The notes: a model not told the origin generated them from the sequence alone. Shown: positions 1 to 9,396, numbered from the stretch's first letter. The stretch: DNA of 64,000 nucleotides from Euglena gracilis (GCA_039621445.1 CP154956.1:73298205-73362204), one strand, 5' to 3'. Numbers and translations are program-made.

Positions 1-720
1 GGTTTTAATGAAATTAGGAGGGGGCCCCCAGGTCTGACGAATGAACGTGTGGCAGCCACATAACACATCATTAAATGAAATGGGCTTATTTGGGGACATT
101 GGGGTATGGACACAACCCTCTCCCACTTGTGAAATTTTTGCCCTTTACGCTTAATTTTGATGTAGGGTGCCCTACCCAACACACTGGTGGTTCGTTTGAC
201 TTGTGCCAAGTCAGAGGATCGATATAAACAGAGAACTCGTGAGCAAAAAATCAGCTGGGTACGCAATGTACAAATATCAGTGGGCATAGGGGCCTTGGCC
301 AGCCCCAGGAGGATTGGGAGGGGATCCCAAAATGCCCCATACTTCTCCAGATTTTGGTTCCAAAGCCTCTTGTAGGGGGTTAATAGGGTGTGGAATCTCA
401 GTCCACCAAACCCAGGAATCAAAAGCATTGCACTGTATGCATTACGGGCTTGGGCCTTGGAAAATTGGAATAATTGTATTAAAGCGTCAGCCACTTGGTC
501 AGTGGTGGCTTCAGGGGGGGGCACCCCCATGTGTTCCAAAATTACCCACAGAAGTGCAAAAGCACTCTGATAACGTTTTAAACTGGGGTTTCTCCCCAGG
601 AAATCTTCAATGGTTTTAACCTGAATTTGTTTCCCCTCCAAAATTTGCCTGAGCAAATCATGCAAAGTAGGGGCCACCTGGGGGGTGGCATTTGTTCCCC
701 CCTGCAATTGGTGAACATAC
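1..720 (-). CDS. DIRS tyrosine recombinase (partial, C-terminus off the window)
   Basis: The frame overlaps the 3' end of the RT frame by roughly 150 bases in another phase; its true start codon is uncertain. It is collinear with the recombinase of element 2 and runs without a stop to base 1. Visible landmarks are RNAYSAMLLIPGFGG, TLRTQLIFCSR and the first catalytic arginine in CLYRSSDLAQV, followed by the basic stretch IKIKRKGQKFHKWE expected near the catalytic lysine. The HxxR and tyrosine motifs would lie beyond the edge. Role by family: strand exchange that integrates the circular DNA copy without a DDE integrase. No frameshift is seen, unlike the copy in element 2. Confidence 0.85.
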
Positions 721-3601
721 CCCTGTAGGGGGTGATTTTCAGGCAGGGGGTCCCTGGTACTTTCATTTTTATTAATTGGGGCCACCATGTGGCTGAATCC
801 CAGTAGGGGGTGACCATCAAAACTTTGGTCTGGGGAAACATTTTCAACCTGGGCAGAAATTTTTGGATTATTGACCAGGGGGGGTTTGCATAAAGATCCC
901 CCATGTTGTCCAGTGGACATTGTAGTGCATTTACTGCTGTGGCCTCCCAATGTGGCCACCTGGCCACAAAATTGGGCAGTTTTTTGTTGCCTGGGGAGGC
1001 AAATAAATCTGTTTCCAGATTTATGAAATTTTGGAATTGCTGTCTTAACCATTGAAAAAGTTGGGGGTCTAAAGAATAATCCCCCCTGTCCATTTCCCAT
1101 CTGCTTATGGGGTCTGCTAGGCATTCCTTTGAAGGCACCCAGTTGACTTGGAGGTTTACTTGGTGCTCCATGCACCACTTGAAAAAGGGTCTCAGCATTT
1201 TGTTGAAGGGGTCTTTTCTGCCCCCACCTTTTGTTAGGTAATAGTAGATTACCTGGTTGTCCACAGACAAAGAAACTGTTTCTCCTGGTTTGCTTAAACT
1301 TTTCACAGTGCTGATTGCTGCACTGAGCTCCTTTACATTGATGTGTAAAATGGAGTCTTTTCTCCAAAATTCCTGCACAATTTCTCCTGTGTGGATGTCC
1401 AGCCCCCCCCAGGCATGGGTGCTGCTGTCTGAGTGCAACTCTCTGGTTGCATTTTGGGGGAAGGGTCTGCCCCCCCAGGTGTCCAATAGAGTTTTTATTT
1501 CCCTTAATTGGGCCTTGATTTCCTGGGAAATGGGGTGTTTTGAGTCCCAGGGGGCTGTGGACTTTGCCACCAAAAAATTTGCCAGGGTGTCTGTAAAAGC
1601 CCTTAAAAAGGGCAGGGCCATTAGATTGCATCTTATTTGACCCAAAATGGCAGCCAACTGCCTTTTTGACATGTAATCTTTTTTCACGATTTTCCCCAGC
1701 TCCTTTTTTATAGTTTTGACTTTCTGGGGGGGTACTTGTAACTTTCCTTCCTGGAAGTTCAGTTGAAAACCCAGGTGGGTTACCACTTGGGTGGGCTGCA
1801 GGGTAGACTTTTTCACATTGATTTTGAACCCAGAATCCAGCAAATCTTTGACAACTCTGTTCAGGTGATTTTGCAAAATGTTTTGGGTGGGGGCCACCAG
1901 TAAAATGTCGTCCAGGTAAATAAAGACCTGGATGCCCCTTTTTCTCCACAGTTTTTCGAATGTCTTCATTACTGACATGAAAATTTGGGGCATTACATTT
2001 AGCCCAAAGCAGCCTGTTTGAAATTCCCAGGTCTGCCCCCCTACCTGATGCCTTAAAAATGGCCTTAGGCCAGGACTTAATGGAATATGGAAATAGGCAT
2101 CCTTCAGGTCTATTTTTGCTGCCCAGTGGCCTTTTTCCAAAACTGGGAAAATGTGCTGGATATGATCCAGCCTGAAAGGTTTTACTTGAAACTGCTGATT
2201 TATTTCTCTGCAGTCGCTGATCATTCTCCATTTTGTTGTTCCCCCCTCTGGTTTCGAAATTAGAAACCATGGGATTAAATGTTGGGATTCTGAATCCCAA
2301 ACTCGTTTTATTGACCCAGTTTTTTCGTAATCCAGCAGAATTTTTTCTGCCTGGTTCAGGTCCAGATTGGCCCTGGGTTTTGGGTGTGTGGACAATTTTG
2401 GGGGATTTACCCAGGGGGGTTGAATTCCATTTTTGATTAATTGACATGTTGCTGGGGGGGCATTTTTTGACCACCATTTTAGACTTTTCTGAAGTCTCTG
2501 GTACAGGGGGGTATCTCCCCATTTTTCCTCCATGGAATTTATTTCCTGAATCAGATGATTGTTTAGGGGTTGGGTGGGGGGTGTTGGACATTTCACAGCC
2601 CCTATAGCCCCTAGGGCTTGAGCCCTTGGAAAAAGCAAATGTTCTTGGGGGGGTGTGCATGCACTCTCCTCTCTTCTCACTCTCTCTCTGGAGCATCTTG
2701 TTGTTGGAATGCATACCATAGGGCTTAATGCCCCTGTTTTGCCTATCAGGCCTCCTTGATGATGATGGTGTTGGTAGCCATACCATAGGGGGGCCTCTGT
2801 GGGTCCCCCCCTTCTTGATTTCACTGGGAGATTTGAAGGTTGATGAATAAATACTTGTGGGGGTCCTTCCCCTTCCCCCTGTTCCTCCTGGGGCTGGGCA
2901 TTTGTTAAATACAAAGCCCCTGGGGGCTGCCCTTTAGCTTCTGGGGGGCCTCTGGAGGTCCACCCCTTGTATGGCTGCCATAGCCCTTGTATTGGCCATC
3001 TTGGCCCAAGCCCCCTTTGTTCTGGCCTCCATGGCCGGGGCTGTAAGTTCTGGCTTCTTGCCATGCCCAATTGAAATCTGGGGGAGCCCTGTTGCTGGGC
3101 CACCCCCTTCCCCCCTGGAATGGGGTTGTGGGCTGAATTTGAAAAAGCTGGTCGGTACAGACCTTTTTTGCCCCTTCCTGCTGGGCCATTTGCTGGCTTC
3201 CCAATGTTTGACTGGCCCCCTTGTCCCTGATTCCATCTTGATAGGTTGGGGACATTTGCCCTGTGGGCTGGGGCTTTTGGTCTCTGGGCTGGGCCTGCCA
3301 ATCTTGCAGGTTTCTTGAACCCCAATTTGAAATGTGATGGGTCTTGACCCTGGGTACCCAATGTCTTTCGTTGTCGCCTGGGCTTTTTGCCCACTGTTTG
3401 CCAGGGTCCATGGCCATCACTGTGTGTGGTTGTCTGCTGCTGAAAAATTTTTTCTGCTGAGATGTGTGGTGGGGGGGAAGTGATGGCCACGGTTCGCCAC
3501 GTTGAAACCGCATCTCCAAGTTCTCCAGCTGGCGCTTCTTGTTCTGCACTTTGTCCAGGTTGTCGACTTGATAATTCCACTTCGTTCTCCACATTCTGCA
3601 T
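578..3601 (-). CDS. DIRS polyprotein: gag-like region, reverse transcriptase, RNase H, DAM-like methylase
   Basis: A 1007-codon frame from an ATG at 3601. Residues 1 to about 430 are proline-, glutamine- and glycine-rich and gag-like, with no recognised fold. The RT begins near residue 440 (WFLISKPEGG) and has the catalytic YLDD box in VFIYLDDILLV near residue 562. RNase H follows, with LHSDSSTHAWGG near 725 and SVDNQVIYYYL near 783. The C-terminus has the DIRS methylase-like segment TDLFASPGNKKLP and YANPPWSII near 900, whose NPPW resembles the N6-adenine methylase DPPY box. DIRS elements usually have separate gag and RT frames; here the gag-like stretch is fused in phase. Two other frames are also long and open across the gag region (3594-2905 and 3746-3417), so the real gag frame is uncertain. 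Confidence 0.93.
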   Translation of the reverse strand: MQNVENEVELSSRQPGQSAEQEAPAGELGDAVSTWRTVAITSPPPHISAEKIFQQQTTTHSDGHGPWQTVGKKPRRQRKTLGTQGQDPSHFKLGFKKPARLAGPAQRPKAPAHRANVPNLSRWNQGQGGQSNIGKPANGPAGRGKKGLYRPAFSNSAHNPIPGGKGVAQQQGSPRFQLGMARSQNLQPRPWRPEQRGLGPRWPIQGLWQPYKGWTSRGPPEAKGQPPGALYLTNAQPQEEQGEGEGPPQVFIHQPSNLPVKSRRGGPTEAPLWYGYQHHHHQGGLIGKTGALSPMVCIPTTRCSRERVRREESACTPPQEHLLFPRAQALGAIGAVKCPTPPTQPLNNHLIQEINSMEEKWGDTPLYQRLQKSLKWWSKNAPPATCQLIKNGIQPPWVNPPKLSTHPKPRANLDLNQAEKILLDYEKTGSIKRVWDSESQHLIPWFLISKPEGGTTKWRMISDCREINQQFQVKPFRLDHIQHIFPVLEKGHWAAKIDLKDAYFHIPLSPGLRPFLRHQVGGQTWEFQTGCFGLNVMPQIFMSVMKTFEKLWRKRGIQVFIYLDDILLVAPTQNILQNHLNRVVKDLLDSGFKINVKKSTLQPTQVVTHLGFQLNFQEGKLQVPPQKVKTIKKELGKIVKKDYMSKRQLAAILGQIRCNLMALPFLRAFTDTLANFLVAKSTAPWDSKHPISQEIKAQLREIKTLLDTWGGRPFPQNATRELHSDSSTHAWGGLDIHTGEIVQEFWRKDSILHINVKELSAAISTVKSLSKPGETVSLSVDNQVIYYYLTKGGGRKDPFNKMLRPFFKWCMEHQVNLQVNWVPSKECLADPISRWEMDRGDYSLDPQLFQWLRQQFQNFINLETDLFASPGNKKLPNFVARWPHWEATAVNALQCPLDNMGDLYANPPWSIIQKFLPRLKMFPQTKVLMVTPYWDSATWWPQLIKMKVPGTPCLKITPYRGMFTNCRGEQMPPPRWPLLCMICSGKFWRGNKFRLKPLKISWGETPV

Positions 3602-3734
3602 TGACTTCCAATGTCAAAGTTGAAATAATTTCTTGAATTTGATATTCTGCAGGTTCTACAGGTTCTGAATATTGATATTGTGTTCTTTTGATCTCTTCCA
3701 ACTCTGTTCTTTGAAAGTTTCTGTCTTCTTCCGT

Positions 3735-3882
3735 GTCGAAGGGCAAGATTAGGAATCAGCCAACTCCGGCGAAGAAAGGCACTAAGCAGGGACTCCTAAC
3801 CCAACGCAGCAAACAATCCAAACAACACCGCCGGCGAGCAAGGCATGGCCTCACAAGGGCAAAGTGCGGAGCCCGAGGTGTC
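3735..3882 (-). repeat. Left inverted terminal repeat of DIRS element 1
   Basis: The stretch with GGCACTAAGCAGGGACTCC, CGCCGGCGAGCAAGGCATGG and GTGCGGAGCCCGAGGTGTCC is the diverged reverse complement of 4015-4160. It lies just upstream of the element 1 reading frame, where a DIRS left terminal repeat should be. Confidence 0.85.
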
Positions 3883-4014
3883 CCAAAATTGTGCTGGGTC
3901 GTGATTATCCATGATTCTTCGTGGCGCGAAAACGTGGGAATCAGGGTGTCGCTTGCAGGGGTCTTTTTTTGTCTTGGACCCCCCCCGGGGGTAGGGGCCG
4001 GCGGGAAAAATTTG
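3883..4014. other. Spacer between the two head-to-head DIRS elements
   Basis: About 132 bases that do not match either terminal repeat, with a GGACCCCCCCCGGGGGTAG G/C-tract palindrome. No gene is visible. It is the only DNA separating two inverted copies of several kilobases. Confidence 0.7.
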
Positions 4015-4160
4015 GACACCTCGGGCTCCGCACTTTGCCATTGTGAGGCCATGCCTTGCTCGCCGGCGGTTTGTTGTGATTGTTTTGGTGCGCTGGGTTA
4101 AGAGGTCCCGCTTAGTGCCTTTTTTCGCCGGAGTTGGCTGATTCTTAACTTGCCCTTCGA
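4015..4160 (+). repeat. Left inverted terminal repeat of DIRS element 2
   Basis: Starts at ACACCTCGGGCTCCGCACTT and runs through CTTGCTCGCCGGCGGTTTG to CGCCGGAGTTGGCTG. Its first ~35 bases are complementary to 8494-8530, and 4041-4141 is complementary to 8733-8835. It is also the mirror of 3735-3882 in element 1. Confidence 0.9.
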
Positions 4161-5037
4161 CACCCAGAAGAAAGGAACAGAGTTCACGAACGAGGAAGAG
4201 CTGAGAAAAGAAGTCAATATCAATTCAATATCCAGAAGAGCACGAACCAGACGAAAATCAATTGAGAATTCAATTGTCAAATTTCAATTTCCACTTCGAT
4301 GAGCAATGCAGTGGAGAAGAAATTGGAATTATATGGCCACGGACGTCCTGGAGGAGAGGCAGCAGCTGGAGACCTTGGAGATGCGGTCAACACGTGGCAT
4401 ACCGTGGCCGTTCTTCCCACCCAGCCCCCCACCCCAGAAATTTCACAGCGCAAAACCCGCCAAACCCCCCCACCCCAAACCCCCCCCCATGTTACGGCAC
4501 GGTCCATGGACCCACTGTGGGCCAGAGGCCCAGAAGACAGAAGCCAGCCCAGCCCTTGGTGGACAAAGAATGCCCCCCCCCCCCCCCCCGTCCTTGGACC
4601 ACTGTGGCCAGGAGGCCCAGAAGACAGAAGCCAGCCCCAGCCCTTGGTGGGCAAAGACTGGGCCATGGGGGCCCAAAATGCTTCACAATTGGACAATCAA
4701 AGCCCACACATCAGGGGCATCTCCCCCAAAGGTGCCCAGCAACCTGGGCACAAATTGGCCAGAAGATGGGGAGATGGAATCAAGGCCAAGGAGGTCAACA
4801 CCACAGGGGCCATGGGGGCCAGTTTCACAAGGAAATCCCCTCAGGAAGGGGCAGAAAAGGTCTGTCCAACCCCCCCAATTCATCTATCACAACAGCCCCT
4901 CTCAAGGGGACAAGGGGGGGCCACAGCAGCCCCCCCAGATTTCCAATGGGGCTGGAGGCCAAGAAGAAATCAAGGCCTGGAAGACCACAAGATGGATTAT
5001 GGAAAAAAATTTATACATGGAAACCTTGGAGACCAGC

Positions 5038-5325
5038 AGGGTGGACCCACAGTGGCCACCAAGAAGCTAAGGAACCAGCAGGGTGGACCCACAGTGGCCA
5101 CCAAGAAGCTAAGGATGCTGCTGGAGAAATCCCCCGAGGGACCCACAGTGGCCCTCTGCCAACAATGGGGGATAAAGGGACCCACAGTGGCCCTTTCAAT
5201 GACCCAGCCCCAGGAGGAAAAGGGACCCACAGTGGCCCTTTTGGAGAGAGGGGCAGAAACCCCTCCCACATTTATTTATCAATTCCCGATCAATCAATCA
5301 AGGGGGGGACCCACAGAGGCCCCCC
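5038..5325 (+). repeat. Tandem GGACCCACAGTGGCC repeats inside the DIRS gag region
   Basis: The 15-mer GGACCCACAGTGGCC, or a one-base variant, occurs six times (near 5043, 5082, 5139, 5177, 5222 and 5307). The first two sit in an exact duplicated block of about 39 bases (CACCAAGAAGCTAAGGAACC...). In frame it gives GPTVA repeats. Element 1 has only one recognisable equivalent (GGPTEAP), so the expansion is specific to this copy. Confidence 0.85.
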
Positions 5326-5518
5326 TATGGTATCTCAACCAACCACATCAACATGGAGAAGACCAGATAGGCCAAACAGGGGCATTAAGCCCTATGGTAT
5401 GTCTTCCAACAACAAGATCATCCAGAGAGGTGAGCAGAGAGGGAGAGAGTGCATGCACATCCCCCCAGAAAAAATTTCCTTTTACAAGGGCCCAAGCCCT
5501 AGGGGACCTAGGGGTGCA

Positions 5519-5750
5519 ATGTCCAACACCCCCAGCCCAGCCCCCCCAGAATCATCTTACCCAGAAAATAAATTCAATGGAGGAAATAGGGGGAGACACC
5601 CCCCTCCATCAAAGGTTGCAAAAAAGCCTAAAATGTCCAACATCTCCAGCCCAGCCCCCCCAAAATCATCTTATCCAGGAAATAAATTCCATGGAAGAAA
5701 AATGGGGAGACACCCCCCTCCATCAAAGGCTGCAAAAAAGCTTGAAATGG
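5519..5750 (+). repeat. Tandem duplication of ~115 bp in the DIRS gag/RT linker
   Basis: Two adjacent diverged copies meet near 5636. Each has AATGTCCAACA, CCCAGCCCAGCCCCCC, ATAAATTC.ATGGA and GACACCCCCCTCCATCAAAG in the same order. Element 1 carries the segment once (INSMEEKWGDTPLYQRLQKS). Confidence 0.85.
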
Positions 5751-5760
5751 TGGGCAAAAA

Positions 5761-7647
5761 ATGCCCCCCCCAACAACATGTCAACTCATCAGGGATGGCA
5801 TTCAACCCCCCTGGGTCAGCCCACCAAAATTGTCCACCCACCCAAAAATCAGGGCAAATTTGAACTTACCCCAAGCAGAAAAAATACTGCTGGATTACGA
5901 AAAATCTGGATCCATAAAGAGGGTGAGGGATTCAACCACCCAGCACCTGATCCCCTGGTTTCTGATTTCAAAACCAGAAGGGGGGCAGACAAAATGGAGA
6001 TTAATAAGCGATTGCAGGGAAATAAATCAAAGGTTCCAAGTGAAACCTTTCAAGCTGGATCACATCCAGCACATTTTTCCAGTTTTGGAAAAAGGCCACT
6101 GGGCAGCAAAAATAGACCTGAAGGATGCCTATTTTCATATTCCAGTAAGTCCAGGCCTAAGGCCATTTTTAAGGCATCAGGTGGGGGGGCAGACCTGGGA
6201 ATTCCAGGCAGGCTGTTTTGGCCTGAATGTAATGCCCCAAATTTTCATGTCAGTAATGAAGACATTCGAAAAACTGTGGAGGAAAAGGGGCATCCAGGTA
6301 TTTATTTACCTGGACGACATTTTACTGGTGGCCCCAACACAAATCATCTTACAAAATCACCTGAACACAGTGGTCAGGGATTTAATCAAATCAGGATTCA
6401 AAATCAATGTGAAAAAGTCCACCCTGCAGCCCACCCAAATCGTCAATCATCTTGGATTTCAGCTAAACTTCCAAGAGGGAAAATTACAGGTGCCCCCCCA
6501 GAAAATAAAAACAGTAAAAAAGGAGCTGGGAAAAATGGTGAAAAAAGATTACATGTCAAAAAGGCAACTGGCTGCCATTTTGGGCCAAATCAGATGCAAT
6601 CTAATGGCCCTGCCCTTTCTAAGGGCCTTTACGGATGCCCTGGCAAGTTTTTTGGTGGAAAATTCCACAGCCCCCTGGGACTCAAAACATCCCATTTCCC
6701 AAAGAATAAAGGACCAATTAAAGGAAATAAAAATTCTGCTGGACACCTGGGGGGGCAGACCCTTCCCCCAAAATGCAACCAGGGAGTTGCACTCAGACAG
6801 CAGTACCCATGCCTGGGGGGGGCTGGACATTCGAACAGGCAAAATTGTGCAAGAATTTTGGAGGGAAAACTCCATTTTGCACATAAATGTCAAAGAATTA
6901 AGTGCAGCAATAAGCACAGTACAAAGCCTCAGCCAGCCAGGGGAAACTGTGTCCCTATCCGTGGACAATCAAGTAATTTACTATTACTTAACAAAAGGGG
7001 GGGGCAGAAAGGACCCTTTCAATTCCATGCTAAGACCCTTTTTCAAATGGTGCATGGAACACAACATAAACCTGCAAGTAAAGTGGGTCCCCTCCAAAGA
7101 CTGCCTGGCAGACCCCATAAGCAGGTGGGAAATGGACAGGGGGGATTACTCACTGGACCCCCAACTTTTTCAGTGGCTGAGGCAGCAGTTCAAAAATTAC
7201 ATCAGCCTAAAAACAGACCTTTTTGCCTCACCAGGCAACAAAAAACTGCCACAATTTGTGGCCAGGTGGCCCCACTGGGGAGCCACAGCAGTAGATGCAT
7301 TACAATGTCCACTGGACAACATGGGGGATCTTTATGCAAACCCCCCCTGGTCTGTAATCCAAAAATTTCTCCCCAGATTAAAAATGTTTCCACAGGCCAA
7401 AGTTTTGATGGTCACCCCCTACTGGGATTCAGCCACATGGTGGCCCCAGTTAATAAAAATGAAAGTTCCAGGAACCCCCTGCCTGAAAATCACCCCCTAC
7501 ATGGGTATGTTCACCAATTGCAGGGGGGAAAAAATGCCACCCCCCAGGTGGCCCCTCCTTTGCATGATTTGCTCAGGCAAATTTTGGAGGGGAAACAAAT
7601 ACAAAATTCAACCATTACAGATTTCCTTGGAAGAAACCCCAGTTTGA
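5761..7647 (+). CDS. DIRS reverse transcriptase / RNase H / methylase-like frame of element 2
   Basis: A 628-codon open frame, very similar throughout to the C-terminal two thirds of the element 1 polyprotein. It begins at an internal ATG (MPPPTTCQLIRDG) only because a one-base C-tract insertion detaches it from the gag region. RT: WFLISKPEGG, KIDLKDAYFHIP and the YLDD active site near residue 185. RNase H: LHSDSSTHAWGG and SVDNQVIYYYL. Methylase-like end: TDLFASPGNKK and YANPPWSVI. The frame closes at 7647, after the recombinase frame has begun in another phase. The domains are uninterrupted, but without the gag start the protein is unlikely to be made normally. Confidence 0.9.
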   Translation: MPPPTTCQLIRDGIQPPWVSPPKLSTHPKIRANLNLPQAEKILLDYEKSGSIKRVRDSTTQHLIPWFLISKPEGGQTKWRLISDCREINQRFQVKPFKLDHIQHIFPVLEKGHWAAKIDLKDAYFHIPVSPGLRPFLRHQVGGQTWEFQAGCFGLNVMPQIFMSVMKTFEKLWRKRGIQVFIYLDDILLVAPTQIILQNHLNTVVRDLIKSGFKINVKKSTLQPTQIVNHLGFQLNFQEGKLQVPPQKIKTVKKELGKMVKKDYMSKRQLAAILGQIRCNLMALPFLRAFTDALASFLVENSTAPWDSKHPISQRIKDQLKEIKILLDTWGGRPFPQNATRELHSDSSTHAWGGLDIRTGKIVQEFWRENSILHINVKELSAAISTVQSLSQPGETVSLSVDNQVIYYYLTKGGGRKDPFNSMLRPFFKWCMEHNINLQVKWVPSKDCLADPISRWEMDRGDYSLDPQLFQWLRQQFKNYISLKTDLFASPGNKKLPQFVARWPHWGATAVDALQCPLDNMGDLYANPPWSVIQKFLPRLKMFPQAKVLMVTPYWDSATWWPQLIKMKVPGTPCLKITPYMGMFTNCRGEKMPPPRWPLLCMICSGKFWRGNKYKIQPLQISLEETPV

Positions 7648-8535
7648 AAAGGTACCAAAGTGCCTTTACGCTTTTATGGGTGATTCTAGAAGAAATTGGG
7701 GGTACCCCCCCCTGAAGCCACCACTGACCAAGTGGTTGACGCTTTAATTCAACTGTTCCAATTTTCAAAGGCCCAAGCACGCAATGCATACAGTGCTATG
7801 CTATTGATCCCTGGCTTTGGGGGCCTGAGGTTCCATGCCATGTTGGCACCTTACAAAAGGCTTTGGAACCAAAACCTGGAGAAATATGGTGCATTCTGGG
7901 ATCCCCTCCCAATCCTCCTGGGGCTGGCACAGTCCCCCCTGCCCTCTGATATATGTACATTGCGTACACAACTCATTTTCTGTTCACGAATCCTCTGTTT
8001 ATACAGAAGTTCTGATTTGGCACAGGTCCAAAGAACCACCAGTGTGTTGGGGGGGGCACCCTACATCAAAATTAAACGTAAAGGTCAAAAACTCCACAAG
8101 TGGGAGCGAGTTGTCTCCATTCCCCAGTGCCCCCAAATCAGTCCCTTTCATTTAATGTTGTCTTATGTGGCAGCAACACGTTTCTTTATGAAACCTGGGG
8201 GCCCCCTTTTAATTACGTTAAAACCCCCCTACAAAGCCATTAAGGCAGATACCATTGCTTCTATCACCAAAGACTTTTTGACCAAACAGGGGGTACCCCC
8301 CCAGGTTTGGGGACCCCACTCCACCAGAGGGGCAGGGGTTGGTTTGCTAAAAAAATTGGGGCCTTTCTGCCCAAGAAGTTTGTGAAATTGGTCAATGGAA
8401 GGGGGTAGAGGCTTTCACAGCCCATTATCAAAGACTTGGTGCCCAAGGTTCTTTGGAGGATGCCCTGGCCCCCCTTTTTTCAGTGCACAATCTGGCCTCA
8501 CAATGGCAAAGTGCGGAGCCCGAGGTGTCTCGTAC
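7560..8535 (+). pseudogene. DIRS tyrosine recombinase of element 2, two frameshifts
   Basis: Homology starts in the same frame as ATG 4299 (LRQILEGKQIQ, FLGRNPSLKRY). It jumps by one base near 7696 into the frame open to 8385, and by another base between 8328 and 8426. All catalytic landmarks can be placed: R in CLYRSSDLAQV, a basic KIKRKGQKLHKW stretch for the lysine, HSTRG with H at 8317 and R at 8326, and the nucleophile tyrosine in TAHYQRLG at 8426. The last break separates HxxR from the tyrosine, so no single frame contains a full active site. The 3' end of the gene runs into the internal complementary region, as in classical DIRS. Confidence 0.88.
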
Positions 8536-8599
8536 TCCCTCGAGGCAGACCGAGAAGGGAGGAAGGGACACCGAGGGCGAAGCACAAAGACATTGTGAG
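8494..8599 (+). repeat. DIRS internal complementary region
   Basis: The first part (GGCCTCACAATGGCAAAGTG to GAGGTGTC) is the reverse complement of the left tip at 4015-4052. The second part (CGTACTCCCTCGAGGCAGAC to CATTGTGAG) is the reverse complement of the right tip at 8827-8896. In the DIRS replication model this segment templates joining of the two ends in a circular intermediate. Confidence 0.93.
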
Positions 8600-8732
8600 C
8601 CCGACCCCCCCACCCATATAAGAAAATTTGTCTTCAAACGCCCTCGATCAGAAGATGGGGGCCAGGGGGGGGGAGGTGGGGGGGGACCCCCCCAGGCAAA
8701 GAAACAGCGCCACGGTCGCCACGTCGGAAACA

Positions 8733-8896
8733 ATGCAGCCAACTCCGGCGAGGCGGCACTAAGCGGGACCTCCTAACCCAGCGCACCAAAACAATCACAA
8801 CAAACCGCCGGCGAGCAAGGCATGGCCTCACAATGTCTTTGTGCTTCGCCCTCGGTGTCCCTTCCTCCCTTCTCGGTCTGCCTCGAGGGAGTACGA
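8733..8896 (+). repeat. Right inverted terminal repeat of DIRS element 2
   Basis: 8733-8835 (CCAACTCCGGCGAGGCGGCA to CATGGCCTCACAATG) is the inverted copy of the left repeat. 8836-8896 is a unique extension that ends in CTGCCTCGAGGGAGTACG and pairs with the second half of the internal complementary region. The end is placed at about 8895-8896. Confidence 0.9.
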
Positions 8897-9396
8897 AAAT
8901 ACGGCTCTATTTTTGGCATTTTTGGCCATTTCCGGCAAAAGTGGGTGGGTCTCCCGTAACCCCCCTCCCCCCGGGGGCCCCACGCCAGGGAGTGGGTGGG
9001 TGGGCGCCAACCTCCCCCTTTTCAACCCACGGAAGGGGGGGTCCAGCACAGAGGCTGGAAATATGGGCCGGCTGGAATGATGTTGGCCCCGGAAATTAAA
9101 AATGAAATCAACGCCGATCTTTGCCATTTTTTTCAGAATATTTAAATATTTAAAGCCTATTTTTTCTCTCTCCCAAAATTCGGAACAGGTTTTTTTTAAT
9201 AAAAAAAACTGGCCGAAGCAAGTGCGAAGGGAATGCGTAAAAAACCCTGTTAACACCTCTGAAACCGCTGAGCTCCGCTGGAGAACGGTACTTTTTTCGG
9301 GGAAGCCTTTCAAAAATTCTTCTGTGCCCGTCTGTTTTTTTCCCCTCCTGTTGATCGATCCTCCCACCCGTGGAAGAGAATTTAGGCCCAAAAGCC
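8897..9396. other. Non-coding flank between DIRS element 2 and older DIRS ends
   Basis: AT-rich and G/C-tract sequence with no gene I can support. Near 9048-9080 it has GGTCCAGCACAGAGGCTGG followed by GGCTGG, one of several dispersed GCTGG-rich blocks (compare 15690 and 53560). Confidence 0.5.

Larger units (their letters stand above)
1..3882 (-). mobile_element. DIRS-like retrotransposon, element 1 (right part beyond window edge)
   Basis: Seen: reading the minus strand from 3882 there is a terminal repeat, a long gag-RT-RNase H-methylase-like frame (3601-578) and an overlapping recombinase frame that continues to base 1. The outer end, ACACCTCGGGCTCCGCAC read on the minus strand, matches the left end of element 2. 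Known: DIRS elements encode RT/RNase H plus a tyrosine recombinase instead of a DDE integrase, and end in inverted repeats rather than LTRs. The 3' part of the recombinase, the internal complementary region and the right terminus lie outside the window. Both frames are open here, so this copy looks younger than element 2. Confidence 0.9.
4299..5764 (+). pseudogene. gag-like 5' region of DIRS element 2, frameshifted
   Basis: Collinear with the N-terminal ~430 residues of the element 1 polyprotein, starting with a matching GDAVNTWHTVA segment after the ATG at 4299. Homology then moves between frames: RWNQGQGGQ and GRGRKGL lie in the frame open from 4262 to 5863, while GGPTEAPLWY and TGALSPMVC return to the 4299 frame. 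All three plus frames are long and open here because the DNA is stop-poor and C-rich. The region carries two internal tandem duplications. At about 5765 a run of eight C, against seven in element 1, shifts the frame relative to the RT. No enzymatic domain is recognised. Confidence 0.75.
4015..8896 (+). mobile_element. DIRS-like retrotransposon, element 2 (complete ends, inactivated)
   Basis: Seen: left terminal repeat 4015-4160, gag/RT/RNase H/methylase-like region 4299-7647, recombinase about 7560-8535, internal complementary region 8494-8599 and right terminal repeat 8733-8896. The complementary region joins the complement of the left tip to the complement of the right tip. That is the defining DIRS arrangement and sets both ends to within a few bases. 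The reading frame of homology with element 1 changes several times (around 4450, 5260, 5765, 7696 and between 8328 and 8426), mostly next to homopolymer runs, so the copy is very probably inactive. No target-site duplication is evident, as expected for recombinase-mediated insertion. Confidence 0.93.

Noticed and set aside
1257-1640. Plus-strand frame over the element 1 RNase H region (and its mirror at 6549-6968 minus)
   Set aside because: Antisense shadow of the conserved RT/RNase H coding sequence; recurs only because the two elements are homologous.
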